A stretch of 64,000 nt of DNA from Posidonia oceanica (lineage: Eukaryota; Streptophyta; Magnoliopsida; Alismatales; Posidoniaceae), in contig JAZBRS010000059.1 of NCBI GenBank assembly GCA_037176725.1, positions 11,705,001 through 11,769,000 of the forward strand. Direction: 5' to 3'. This document shows, piece by piece, positions 1 through 11,373 of the stretch. The notes beneath the pieces were generated by a model. The model was not told the DNA's origin. It ran no database searches and saw nothing but the letters and a program-made list of their open reading frames with translations. How positions within the stretch are numbered: position 1 is the stretch's first letter; every line of letters starts with the position of its first letter. Position numbers and translations under genes: made by a program.

Positions 1-840
1 GTTTATTTCTAAATTAAAACCATATAAAATTGCATGAAAAATATGTAGTTCTCTTTATTTGCATGTCAGTCCTTTTACTGTGCTTTCCTTCAGTAATTAA
101 TTCGATTCTGGCCCTCTAACTTCTCATTATTGCATCTTAGTCCTGTAGCTGTTTAATTTGATTTAATCCACTAAGTTTGCTATATAAAATTGCATTTTAG
201 GTCCTTATTGTTTTCTGTAATTGCCATTTAATCCTCTGTCCTATTAACTTAGCTTTTATTTTTCAATTTTTGCTTACTACATTGCATTTTTTCCCCTCTG
301 TTTTTTGATTTTTGCATATAGGTCCATCCCTAATGCACAGTAGTCATTTAAATGCATATTTTGCTTATAAAATTGCATTTTTGACCCTATATGATTTGAA
401 AATTACACATAGGTCCTCTGCATGTTTATAAAAATCATTTAAATGCATATTTTGCTTATAAAATTGCATTTTAGCCCTCACATGTTTGGAAAATTGCATA
501 TAGGTCCCCCATCTGCATTCCCAGACCCACTAGACCCCTATTTTGCTGGAAAAATTGCATTTTAGACCCTAATGATTTTAAAATTGCATCTTAACTTGCC
601 ACATGATTTCAAAACTTGCCCTGATGCATACCCATCTTGGAAAATTGCATTTTAAACCCTGCCTTTTGTAAAATTGCATGCAGACCCTCCTTTTTTCAAA
701 ACCCTTGCATGAAAGCCCCAAACTTTTCAAAACCTTTGCATTTAGACCCCATCCTTTCAAAAATTGCATTTAGATTCCCAATTTTCTGAAAAATCACCCT
801 TAAGCCTTTTCTTGCATTCTGCATGCATTGCACTCATGCA
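1..840 (+). repeat. Degenerate TTGCATTTTA-type tandem repeats in LTR C
   Basis: The phrase 'aaattgcattttag.cccta' recurs irregularly every few tens of bases through this stretch, separated by AT-rich spacers. The same phrase in reverse complement (aatgcaattttata) fills the homologous parts of the other LTRs, for example 7540-8200 and 30480-31620. It looks like a decayed tandem array and has no coding potential. Confidence 0.6.
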
Positions 841-1560
841 TTCTAGTTTTTTGCATCCTTTGCACACACTTAAGTACCATTAGCTCCCATTCACAAGGGA
901 GGACCTGTTTTGCACACCTCTAGGACCCCTTGTACACTTAGGTCCATTCTTCTCCCTTGTTCTGGCCCCTCTGCCTTGAAGCTGGAGTATCTTCCAATCC
1001 GACCGTTGGATCTTCTCAAACAAGCTACCCAGACGACCCCGGCGGAGCACTCTTCAGCATGGACCAAGCGGATCTCAGATCAGGCCTTAGATTTTCCAGG
1101 AAAGTCCTCCTGAACCCCTGCACAGCATTCATTTGCATACTATTTGCATTGCATGCATCGTTTTCGCTTTTTGTTTCCTCGATCATGTAGAATAGGACTT
1201 CCTCTTCTTATCTATCAATTCCGTTCCTCTTTTCGCGTATTCCCAAGTGTTTTGTGTTGCGTTTCCCCTAGATTCACCACTTATTGCCACTTTCTTCCCC
1301 CTTTTCCACGATCCGATCGCACCGCGAGCTTTGGGCAGCGTGCGAGACGCATCGTGGAGCGGTTTAGTGGGAAACAGTCACGAAGCGGTGGTAATCCCTC
1401 CACTTGCTTATTTTCTCCTTTGTAGGTCTTCACACCTACTCTGCTTGGTCCTTAAACAGTGTCTGTTCTCACACACTCACTGTTTGCCTCTTCTTTCACT
1501 TCTCTTGTTCTCTCTCCTTGGATTTGCATCTGCATGGTTTTGCCGAGGTTTTATTCCGTC

Positions 1561-2040
1561 TTTTGGTACCGTTTTGCGTGCCCGCTTTGCTTTTGGCACC
1601 GTTTTGCATGCCCGCTTGGTCTTTTGGCACCGTTTTGCGTGCCCGCTTCGCCTTTGGCACCGTTTCGCGTGCCCGCTTTGCCTTTGGCACCGTTTTGCGT
1701 GCCCGCTCCGTCTTTTGGCACCATTTTGCGTGCCCGCTTCGCTTTTGGCACCGTTTTGCGTGCTCGCTTCTCCTTTGGCACCGTTCGGCGTGCCCGCTTT
1801 GCTTTTGGCACCGTTTTGCGTGCTCGCTTTGCTTCGGCACCGTTTCGCGTGCTCGCTTTGCTTTTGGCACCGTTTTGCGTGCCCGCTTCGCTTTTGGCAC
1901 CGTTTTGCGTGCCCGCTTTGCTTTTGGCACCGTTTCGCGTGCCTGCCTTGCTTTTGGCACCGTTTTGCGTGCCCGCTTCACTTTTGACACCGTTTTGCGT
2001 GCCCGCTTTGCTTTTGGCACCGTTTCGCATGCCTGCCTTG
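1561..2040 (+). repeat. 16 tandem copies of a 30-bp unit in LTR C
   Basis: By direct reading there are sixteen units of about 30 bp with the core GGCACCGTTTTGCGTGCC followed by a CGCTTTGCTTTT-type spacer. Because the unit length is a multiple of three, several frames on both strands stay open across the array. These open frames encode only periodic low-complexity peptides and should not be read as genes. Reverse-complement versions of the array occur at the same place in the A, B and D LTRs, with different copy numbers. Confidence 0.9.
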
Positions 2041-2329
2041 TCTTTTGCGTGCCGTTCTTGTTTCTTGCATTGTTTCGCATGTTTTACGCCGTTTTCTCTT
2101 GCATGTCGCCTGCATTGCTTGGTTTTACCGTCGTTTCGCTTTTTCGCTTGCATTTGCATATAGGGTAGTGATGCTTACTACCTGGAGTTCTCACGAGCCA
2201 GGTTACGCCCGGTTCGGAACACAGACAGCGCTACTGAGCACTTAGACTGCACGTTTACTTTCCTTGCATTGCATCCTCCCACTTAGAGCACACCTATGAG
2301 CATTCATTCAGGCATTCATTGGCATTTAG

Positions 2330-2465
2330 GCATTCTGATCTGCATTTCCCTGCGTATGCGAGCGTAAGCCTAGAAAGACCGATTCTCAGGCGTGTCGGGG
2401 GTGCCTAACACCTTCCCCGCGCGTAACAGGAGTCCTTGCCCAGTCTTTTGGCCCGTAATGACCAT
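2330..2465 (+). promoter_or_regulatory. Conserved R/U5 block of the LTR (copy in C)
   Basis: This block of about 130 bases (core GGTGCCTAACACCTTCCC, then a GCGTAACAGGAGTCC stretch) is the best conserved part of the LTR. It recurs, inverted, at about 5460-5600 (B), 5880-6020 and 23675-23820 (A) and 48740-48880 (D). It lies a few hundred bases before the LTR 3' end. The position fits R/U5 RNA functions such as leader structure, packaging or 3'-end formation, but that role is inferred. Confidence 0.5.
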
Positions 2466-2745
2466 ATCGCCCTTATCCTAGGCATGAGTCATCTCATTTG
2501 CATGTATTTGCATTTGTTTTCCTTTGCATTGCTTTGCTTTGCATTTCTTGCTTGGTTTTGCGTGTTAATCCACGCATTTCCCCGGTTTTCCTTATCTCCC
2601 GATAATAGACACGGTGGCGGCTCTGATTTGTCTTATCTTCTTCTTTTCTTACCTTTTCTCCTCTATTTTTAGTGTTTTCGAGTTGAGCCCTCCTCCTCGG
2701 ACCTCGCCGCCAATAGTAAACCTGATTCTGATTGGGATTACTACA

Positions 2746-3803
2746 GTCTCTAGAAAGCAACAGAGGTCCCGGAACTGGTAGGTCTGGTGCTCAGTACCCT
2801 ACACTAGTCGTAGTGCCTTCTCCAAGATGTCCATCCAGTTATTGATGGGGTTCGAATTTGCTGCCATTGGAGAGGGATCGGCAGGGGTAGTGAGCACATA
2901 CACCGAATGGGTCGCACCTAAGTACTCCTCTGGATCTACCATAGCGTCGCCTGGTGGAGCAATGGGATGGCTGGCGTATCCGTGCGCTGGAACTATGTAT
3001 GTAGGGATGTATGCAAGGTTCTATGCCTGATGCAAGGGAGGAGGGTAGATGACATGCTGTGTAGTGGAAGGGGTAGGATGCTGGAGCACCAGTTGCAGCC
3101 CAAGCGGGGTGCCAGATAGCGAGCCAGTGGGGTACTAGGCTCCAGCCAGCCCAAAGGACTGGCCACCATGGGGCGGAGGTGCATGCTGTGCTATGTGTTG
3201 TGCAGAAGGAGGTGGCAAATGGGCCCCCATCGTTGGAACCGTGAGCAGTTGAGACGATGGTCGAGGCGGAGGTGTAGAGGCAAATGCATGAAATGCAGGA
3301 ACTGGCCGCAAGGGAACCTCAAAGGCGACAGGAGTGGAGGAGGGATGAACCAATAGAGCCATGCCCTGCAGTCTCTAGGTGAGCTCCATTAGGTGCTGGT
3401 ACTGTGCCTCAAGCGTCCCGTTAGCGGGAACACTGAAGTGTAGTGCCAGCGAGGGTTGAGAAGCAAGCGGCACGGACACAGACTGTCCAGGAGGAACAGG
3501 TCCTACAGTAAGAGTTGCAGCAGCAGTAGAAGGGATGTCAATGGTGACGTATCCCTGGGAAGGAGGGGCCAAAGGCGTCTCCGGAACACGAGTAACGGTC
3601 ATCAAGATAGACTCGGCGACCGGATCCGGAGAGACGGATGCTTGCCAATGTCCCGGGACAAACTGAGATACCAAAGACATCAGGGGAGGAAACCCTGGCG
3701 TCAGAGGAGGAACAAAGGGGACTGAAGGAGCAACCAGAGGGGCCGAAGCGGAAATACCCTCCGTGACAAGAGTGAAAAGAGGCTCACTAACGTACTGGGC
3801 CAT
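2746..3803 (-). pseudogene. gag: gag N-terminal part of element B, interrupted by C
   Basis: This is the structural capsid precursor of a Ty3/gypsy element. I place the start at the ATG at 3803 (MAQYVSEPL), because the matching Met (MAKYVSEPL) is conserved in A. An upstream in-frame ATG at 3875 is ACG in A. The visible part is the Pro/Ser/Gln-rich N-terminal half, containing the phrases VPTMGAHLPPPS and DPEEYLGATHS, ending at DLCCF where LTR C interrupts it. The frame is broken by four TAG codons (first bases 3377, 3137, 3023 and 2801). Where A or D can be compared, several of these positions are Gln. The homologous capsid core and zinc knuckle are missing here and would lie left of C. Confidence 0.85.
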
Positions 3804-5122
3804 TGCTGACCTAGAGCACGTGAGGATAGGGCTGCGACGAGGACGAAGAGGACGATTCCTAATAGGAGCTATCATCGCAAATGCGGATAGCTCAGAAGGG
3901 GAATGGTTGCGAACAAAGGTCGCAACAGGGGTGTCAGAAAGGGATAGTACTCATGCTCCAGTAAGGGAACTCGCTTACCGATCACTGCTGACACAAACAG
4001 AGACAAACAAGGATTAGACACTGAAAGACAGATGCAAATGAGTTAAGCTAAATGGTATGAATGATATGTATGCTTTCTAGCATGCCCCCTCACCTATCTA
4101 GTGTATCCTAGTAGGTAATCTACTTCGGGTACCCCCAGGTGTACGGGTCACCGACTCAGGTTAGAAAAAGCAGGTTCCCTGTCGAACTCCTAGCCAAAGC
4201 TGAGGAAATAATAGGGTGGTGCGTTGGTGGCCCTGACCCCGCCAAAAGCGTGGGTAGTACCCTCCAGTAGCATCGACACGACCCCTGGACAAGGGGAGAC
4301 AGACCGACTGACTTGGGCCACATCAGAAGCTGTGGAACAAGAGGTTGGGACCGTCCTTCGCAGACTAGTAGGTGGACTCAGATGAGAAGTATGCATGCCC
4401 TATATGATACTTATGCAAATGCTTAGAGTTTTTTATCTTGTGCATTTTATTAACCCAAGGGGGTGCAAGATTCTTTGAAGTTTCTAGTTGCTCCTAGAAG
4501 TTCTTTTTACTTGCCATTTTTAGTTAGCCATAAGGATAGCAATCAGTTTCTACTATCCTAAGCATAGCATGTGCAAAAGGGAAGAAAATCAACCAAATAT
4601 GGCAGGCAAACAACATACAACACTGCAAAAGGCAAGTGCATGGCATGTGCAGGTGTTTGTGAGCATGATGGTGAAGAGAAAGCATTCATCATGTCAAAAG
4701 GCATTTATACAGGGCATGTGCGTGCGTAGTGACATAGCAAGTGTGTAAAAGAAGCATTCATCACCCAAAAAGCATGTATTGTTGCCAAACAAGTATGTAG
4801 ACATGCATTATGCAGGAAATGAAGCAGTAATAAGCAAATAAGATAAAGAAAGTAAAGACAGGTAAGCTGTAAAGCAAATAATAGCAGAAGCAAAGAAAAA
4901 AGAAGGTAAACAAGCAAGAGAGCCAAAGCAGAGCAAGGCAAAGCAAATGACAGAGCAAGCCAAGGCGAAGCAGGTGCAAAACCCAAGCAGAGTTGCCATA
5001 AGGCGACTCGCTAGGAGTTGGCACAGAGGAGCAAACAAAACAGGCAAAAGAGGCAGACAAAGGCAAGCAAAGTTGCAAAACAAGCAAGCGAAAAGCCAGA
5101 AGCGAAAGCCGGAGTCTGTCTT
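3804..5122 (-). other. 5' leader of element B, non-coding
   Basis: These 1.3 kb lie between the primer site and gag of B. They align by eye over most of their length with the leader of A (22091-23393), including a CCAAACAAGTATGTAGAC stretch. Open frames here are rich in Leu, Phe and Cys and are not conserved as proteins. I see no recognisable gene; it is probably the packaging leader. Confidence 0.6.
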
Positions 5123-5140
5123 TCCCCAGTGGAGTCGCCA
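5123..5140 (-). promoter_or_regulatory. Primer binding site of element B
   Basis: Read on the minus strand, TGGCGACTCCACTGGGGA starts one base after the LTR end (5142). It matches the primer site of A except for one base. The sequence is complementary to the 3' end of a plant tRNA, most likely tRNA-Arg as reported for Ogre elements. The tRNA identity is from memory of the family, not checked here. Confidence 0.8.
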
Positions 5141-5141
5141 C

Positions 5142-5615
5142 TGTAGTAATCCCGGTGTTCAAATCGTCCATGCACATTGCCAAAGCTCGCGTGCACCGAT
5201 CGGAATCAGGTTCACTATTAGCGGCTGTGTCCGAGAAGGAAGACTTGACTCGGAAACACTTAAAACAGGGGAAAAAGGAAAGAAAAGAGGAAGATAAGAC
5301 AATTCAGAGTCGCCACCGTGTCTATTATATCAGGAGACAAGGAAAATCGGGGAAATGCGTGAATAAACACGCAAAACCAAGCAAAAGATGCAATGCAAGG
5401 CAATGCAAAAGAAAAAAGATGCAAATGAATGCAAATGATATGACTCATGCCTAGGATAAGGGCAATATGGTCATTGCAGGCCAAAAGACTGGGCAAGGAC
5501 TCCTGTTACGTGCGGGGAAGATGTTAGGCACCCCCGACACGCCTGAGAATCGGTCTTTCTAGGCTTACGCTCACATACGCAGGTAAATGCAGATTTTGAA
5601 TGCCTAAGTGCCATG
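5142..5615 (-). mobile_element. Element B: 3' end segment of the 5' LTR
   Basis: This is the last 470 bases (U5 end) of B's 5' LTR, bounded by the primer site at 5141 and by the insertion of A at 5616. It starts on the + strand with TGTAGTAATCCCGG and contains the conserved R/U5 block at about 5460-5600. The remaining part of this LTR is at 29193-34513. Confidence 0.85.
5611..5615. repeat. Left target-site duplication of element A (CCATG)
   Basis: CCATG directly precedes the TG of A's left LTR and is repeated exactly at 29188-29192 after the right LTR. Five bases is the normal size for Ty3/gypsy integration. Confidence 0.95.
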
Positions 5616-5730
5616 TGTAGCGATCCCGATCGGAATCAGGCTCGCTATTAGCGGCAATTGGATCCGAGGAAGAGACTCAACTCGAAAATACTTAAAATCG
5701 AGGAGAAAAGAGAGAAAGATAAGACAAATC

Positions 5731-5740
5731 AGAGTCGCCA
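5731..5740 (-). other. Primer-site-like motif inside the LTR U5 end
   Basis: On the + strand AGAGTCGCCA followed by C repeats ten bases (GAGTCGCCAC) of the true primer site and its spacer, about 115 bp inside the LTR. The motif is present at the corresponding place in every LTR of the family in the window: 5311-5320, 23528-23537, 48597-48606, and in reverse as TGGCGGCTCTG near 2612-2622 in C. Confidence 0.6.
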
Positions 5741-6264
5741 CCATGTCCATTAACGGGAGACAAGGAAAACCGGGGGAAATGCGTGAATTAACACGCAAAA
5801 CCAAGAAATGCAAAGCAAAGCAATGCAAAGGAAACAAATGCAAATACATGCAAAAGAGATGACTCTAGCCTAGGATAAGGGCAGTATGGTCATTGCGGGC
5901 CAAAAGACAGGGCAAGGACTCCTGTTACGTGCGGGGAAGGTGTTAGGCACCTCCGACACGCCCGAGAATCGGTCTTTCTAGGCTTACGCTCGCATACGCA
6001 GGGAAATGCAGGATTGAATGCCTATGTGCCTATGAATGCCTAAATGAATGCTCAAGGTGTGCTCTAAGTGGAGAGATGCAGGGCAAGGAAGTAAACGTGC
6101 TGTCTAAGTGCTCAGCTACGCTGTCCGTGTTCCGAACCGGGCGGAACCTGGCTCGTGAGAACTCCAGGCAGTAAGCATCACAGCCCTATATGCAAATGCA
6201 AGCGAAAAAGCAAAACAACGGCAAAACCATGCAATGCGACCGACATGCAAGAGAAAATGGCGCA

Positions 6265-6485
6265 AAGCACGCAAAACGAGGCAAAAAGCAAGAAAACGCG
6301 CAAAACGGTGTAAAAGGACAAGGTCGGTAGGCAAAACGGGCGAGAAAGCAAGGCGGCAAGCAAATCGGTGCAAAAGGCGATGACGGGCACGCAAAACTGT
6401 GCCAAAAACAGGGCGAGCGCGCAAAACGACGCGAAAGACAAAGCAGGCACGCAAAACGGTGCCAAAACGGTGCCAAAAGCTACGA
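6265..6485 (-). repeat. 30-bp tandem repeat in 3' LTR of A (about 7 units)
   Basis: The unit core on the + strand is GGCACGCAAAACGGTGCC with a variable spacer. The right LTR (about 24055-24300) has the last unit complete, while the left copy has lost 19 bp there, as expected of deletion between short direct repeats (AAAACGGTGCC). Open frames across it are artefacts of the 30-bp period. Confidence 0.85.
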
Positions 6486-9482
6486 GATAAAACCTCGGAA
6501 AAGCTGTGCGAATGCAAATGCAAGGAAAAGATTAGAAGCAGTAAAATGAGAAGTAGAACAACACATGTGTGAGAACAGGCACTGTTTGGGGCCACACAGA
6601 GTAGGTGTGAAGACCTACAAAGGGGAGAGTGAGCAAACAGGGGGATTGCCACCTCTTTTGCGACCATTTCCTGCTAAATCGTTCCACGGTGTGTCTCGCA
6701 CGCTGCCCAAAGCTCGCGATGCGATCGGATCGTGGAAAAGGGGGAAGAAAGTCACATTAAGTGGTGAATCCAAGGAAAACTCAACACGAAACGCCCAAGA
6801 GTACGCAAAACAGGGATCTGAGTTGATAGACAAGAGGAGGAGATCCTATTCTACATGCTCAAAGAGACAGAAATCGAAAACGAGGAAAACTATGCAAATG
6901 GCATGCAAATGAATGCAATGCAGGAGTTCAGGAGGACATACCTGGAAATCCGGGAGCCTGATCTAAGATCTGCTTGGTCCATGCTGAAGAGCGCTTCGCT
7001 GCGGTCGCTTGGGCAGCTTACTTGAGAAGATCCAACGGCCGGATCGGAAGATATCGCAGCTTCAAGGCAGGAAGGCCAGAACGGGGGAGAAGAACAGATC
7101 TAGGTGTTCAAGAGGTCCTAGGGGTGTGCAAAAGGTCCTCTCAAGTGAAGGGGAGCTAAAGGTGCTTAGTGTGTACAAAGGGACGCTAAAATGCAAAGCT
7201 AAATAAATGCAGGATGCATGCAAGAGGCAAGAAAAGACAAGAGGGGAATTTTTAGAAAAACAGAGGTTCAAATGCCATTTTTGAAAAGAGAAGGGGGCTA
7301 AATGCAAATTTTCAAAAAAGGATGGGGCCCACAGGAGAGAGTTTTGAAAATAGGAGAGGGCAGGGCTTTATTTTGCAAAAGACTGGGCTCAGAAAGCTAT
7401 TTTGAAAAGAGGGCATGCATTGGAAGAAGTTTAGAAAACAAATGGAAATCTGAGGGTAATTTTGGAAAAAACTAGGGTCTAAAGTGCAAATTTTCCAGAA
7501 AACAGGGTTCTGGGGAGTCTGGGAATGCAAGTGGAGGGTCTACATGCAATTTTGCAGACATGGGAGCTAAGATGCAATTTCAGGGGCAAAACAGTCTTTT
7601 TACATGATTTTTAAAGGATGCAAGGACCTATGTGTAATTTTTGAATCATGCAGGGGTCGAATATGCAATTTTATATGGTAAACATGCTCTGAAATCAGAA
7701 GACAGGACTGATGTGCAATTTTTGGGAAAAACAGGGTTAAAAATGCAATGCAATAAGCCAAAATGCATGGAAAACAGTTACTGCATATTTAAAATGGACC
7801 TACATGCAAAAATGCAAAACCATGGGGTAAAATATGCAATGCAGTATGCAAAAATTAAAAATGAAACCTAAGTTACTACAGTGCACAGGACCTAGATGCA
7901 AAAACAACGAAATGTAGGGACACAGAATGCAATTTTATATGGTAAAAATGATGCATTTAAATGAACTGATTTAATGCAGGACCTATATGCAAAAATGGAA
8001 ACTAGAGGGGCTAAAACACAAAAAATTACAACTAAACAGCACAGTAAAAGGACTGGGATGTAAATACAGAAAAGTAGGAATAATTAAAGCAATTTTGCAT
8101 GGTTTTAAATTAAAAACTATGCAGATTAAAAGGCATAAGGACCAGAATGCAAAAATGAAATAACTTAAGGCAGACATGCAATATTCACACAGAAACTTTA
8201 TAATTGGAAAAATAAAGGAACAGTGACTTGCCGGCGATGGTAGGTACTGTAGCAGTAAGCTACCGGACCTTAGCACCGCCGGCACAGGGGGCTTGTGGAG
8301 GCGCTGATCGGCGGGAGCTGGAGCTGACGTCCGTGCGGAGCTCCGGGGACCGTCGGGGCGACGTTCCGTTGGCTGGAGCATCGGGAAGAGCGGAGGCCGG
8401 TGCCGGAGAAGAAGCTCTGTCCGGCGAGTCGCGATCGGAGCAGGAAGGTCGGAGACTTGCTTCTGGACGGCGGAAAAGCAGCAGAGGAAGGAGAGAGAGC
8501 GGAGGAGGCGAAGAAATACCTGTTTTCGCGTCTAGTGCGTCCTCCCGACCTCAGCAGTGTCGGAGCTAGCCGGCGACGCTCGTCTGGTTGCAGCGGCGAT
8601 CTCCAGCGGCTCGCGGTGGCTGGGACTTCCTCAGGGTGACCTTCCGGAGCTCCCTGGGTGATCGGACGGAGTTTCTGCAGCTCAAGCGAAGAAATGGATT
8701 TTTTGGGTCCTCAAGTTGCTGCCGGAGGTGGGGGACCTTGTCTACTGCTCGTCCGGTGGAAAGGAACCCTCCGGGAGGTTGCTGGGGGTCTGGAGAAGGG
8801 ATTTGGATGGTTGGAAAGGGTTTCTGGAAGGTGTGGAGAGAGTTTGGGAGTTGGGTCCGATTTTGGTCTGAGGTTAGGATAGGTGTTTGTTGTGGAGTTT
8901 GGAAGCTATGGTGGATGGTTGGGTTCGAGGTCGGGGGCTCTGGAAAGGTGGAGGTTCGGTGAGTCTCTGGGTGGATTTTGGGAGAAGGTTGTGGGCTGGA
9001 GTGGAGGGAATTGCTGAGGGGAGTTGTGTTGGGTTCTGGTTGGTGTTCAGTGTGATTTGAAGGTGTTTCGTGCAGTGGAAAGGCAATGGGATGGTGGAGG
9101 GAGATAGCTGGGTTGCTGGGTGAGTTTGGGGGATCAATTGGAAGAGGAATTGGGACTTGGACGGGGTTTGGGTTATTGGAAAAAGAAGGAGAAGTCTTGC
9201 TGAAATCAGAGGAAGAAAAGTGGAGGATTTTCAGTGGGGTAAAGCTTTGGAATTGGGGAACTCTCTCTGGGACGCAAAGGTGGCTCTCAGACACTCTTTC
9301 TGGCCACACTCTTTTCTGGAAATTGGAGGAGGCAGAGAAGAAGAAAGGAGCTGCTCAGGTGGAAGAAACGGAATGGATTCTGGCTTCTGGAATTGGGCTC
9401 TGAGGTATGCTCTCTATGGATTCTCTCTGATTTTTCTCCCGCTGATGATTGTTGCCAACTGATGGAAATGAAGGAAGGGCAG

Positions 9483-9488
9483 CTTATA
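9483..9488 (-). promoter_or_regulatory. TATA-like box in 3' LTR of A (candidate)
   Basis: On the minus strand GATATAAGC occurs about 1.9 kb inside the LTR, next to the GC-rich stretch, where a U3/R boundary could lie. The identical site is at 27299-27304 in the 5' LTR. The D LTR lacks an obvious match, so this is only a candidate. Confidence 0.35.
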
Positions 9489-11373
9489 TCTAGTGGAGGC
9501 CGGCTGCTGGCGCGCTAGAAGATTTGAAATCCACCGGCGGCACTGCAGCAGACGCGATGGATGTCGGCCGGCAATGAATGCCTTCGAAAAAGACGCTGAG
9601 ATGGAGGTGAAGCGGCGAGCTCTGGTGCTGATTGGATGGAAGCTCAAATTCAAACGGAGGAGGGAATACTGCAGCAGCTGCTCGCGGGAGAACAGACGGG
9701 AGAAAATGCAGAGAAGGTGGGGAAGAAGAAGGAAGAAGGAGGCCGGACTGTGGACCGAAGGAAAAAGAAATAAAAGAAAAAAGAAAAACGGGCCGGATTG
9801 GGCCCAGTAAGGAAAGGAAAGAAAGAAAAAGAGAAGTAAGAAAGAAGAGAGGGTAGAATGGGGAAATAAAATTAGTAAAAAGGAACTAAAAATAAATAAA
9901 AATACTAGAAAGGTTGTGATGTGAATTAGGGTTTTAATTAAATTTTTTAATGGCCATTTTGGGTTGATTAATGTGTTTTGGGCTTGATTAGGGTTTTAGG
10001 GTTTTGGTTTTGCTTTTAATTAGTTTTCACTTGATTAAATGTTTGTTAAACCTTTTTTAAATTGTTTTAAAAATTGTGCTTCCCTTGTTGGACACTTAGG
10101 ATATTGATTAGGATTTTTTAGGATTTATTTTCGTATTAACCAGGGTTGTTTTTAGGTTTTTAAGTTTTAGTCTCCTTAGGGTTTTTTCTTTCTTAAGTCT
10201 TTTAAATTATGCCTTGATTTTTATTTGTTGATTTTTCTTGAAGTTTTTAGTTAGATTTCTCTTGTCTGATTAGGTGTTTTTAGGTCTTTTAAATGTGTTT
10301 TTCTTTTCCCTTTTTTAGTTAAGTTTTTATGTTGTTCTTCTTATGTTTATTAGGTTAAGTCTTTTGCTTCTTTAATTACTTGCTTTAATGTTTGTTTTTT
10401 GATTCTTCTTTTTAGGGTTTGCTTTTTTAATTCTTCTGATGGGATTTTTACTTTTGGTGGGTTTTGATTTCATTTTAGTTTTTTTTTCTTGATTTTTCAG
10501 TATTTTCTTTTGATTTGTTTTGCATTTTTTAGCCTACATGCTTGGTTTTCCTTTTAGCTTGATTTAGTTAAGTTTAGGTTTTTAATTGCTTGTTTAATGT
10601 TTTTTAATTGTTTTTCTTAGGGTTCTGATTTGTTTCTTTTATGTTTTGGGGTTTCACAGATTTTTAGGGGTTTTTATGGATTTTTGCAAAAGAAAGAAAA
10701 GGAAAAGAGAAGGAGGAAAGAAATGGAAAAAGGGGGAAATAAAAGGAACAGAGATAAGTTGGAGGGAAATGATTTTTAAAATTCAGGGAAAATGTTAAAA
10801 ATAAAATAAAGATAGGAATAAGATAGAGGAAGGACAGAAGCACAAAGGGGGCCCACAGCCAGACCAGAGAAGGAGCAAGAAGGGGATGAAAAGAGAGATG
10901 ATAATCAGGAGAGAGAGAGGAGAGAGAAAATGATAATCAGGAGAGAGAGAGGAGAGAGAAAATGATAATCCCGGAGAGAGAAAAGGATAATTTGAGTGAA
11001 TGGAGGTCTTAAAGGTCTTGGGATGGGATGAAAATTGGTGAGTGGGCAGTCTAGGGTTTGAGGTGTTGGTTCTGAAGTTTTGGTTTGATTCTAAGAAGGT
11101 TTTGGAAGGGTTTTGAGGTATAGAAAAAGGGTAGTTTTACCTAGGTTTTCTAGGGTTTTTGGGAATGGTCTAGGTTTGAAAGTTTCTAAGTTCTTGGGTA
11201 GGTTTTCTAAGTGGGTGTTGGTGGGTTTTCCTATGGATTTTGGTTAGGTTTTGAGCTTGGGAAGGGGGGTAAAGGCTTAGGTCAAGTTTGCTTGGTTTTG
11301 AAGGGTAAAGAGGAGAGTTAGGGTTTGAGTCCAGCAATCACCAGGAGGGCTCCAAGTGGTCCAAGCCTGCCAA

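Larger units (their letters stand above)
1..2745 (+). mobile_element. Element C: 3' part of a Tat/Ogre-like LTR, + strand
   Basis: This is the downstream part of an LTR on the + strand, in reverse orientation to elements A, B and D. It ends at 2745 in GGATTACTACA, the same terminus as the other LTRs of the family (GGATCGCTACA when read on their sense strand). The block at about 2330-2465 and the last 75 bases are clearly homologous to the corresponding parts of the A, B and D LTRs read on the minus strand. The sequence from 2746 is antisense gag of element B, so 2745 is the outer edge of the insertion: this is a 3' LTR or a solo LTR, with the rest lying off the window. The expected target duplication is GTCTC at 2746-2750, but its partner is not visible. 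Confidence 0.85.

Noticed and set aside
1247..2168. Overlapping open frames of 194-254 codons on both strands
   Set aside because: They arise from the 30-bp tandem repeat, whose length is a multiple of three; the peptides are periodic and not conserved as proteins.
9920..10660. Telomere-like TTTAGGG phrases (also 27740-28480)
   Set aside because: Only isolated GGGTTTTAGGGTTTT phrases in a T-rich stretch, present in both LTRs; not an interstitial telomere array.
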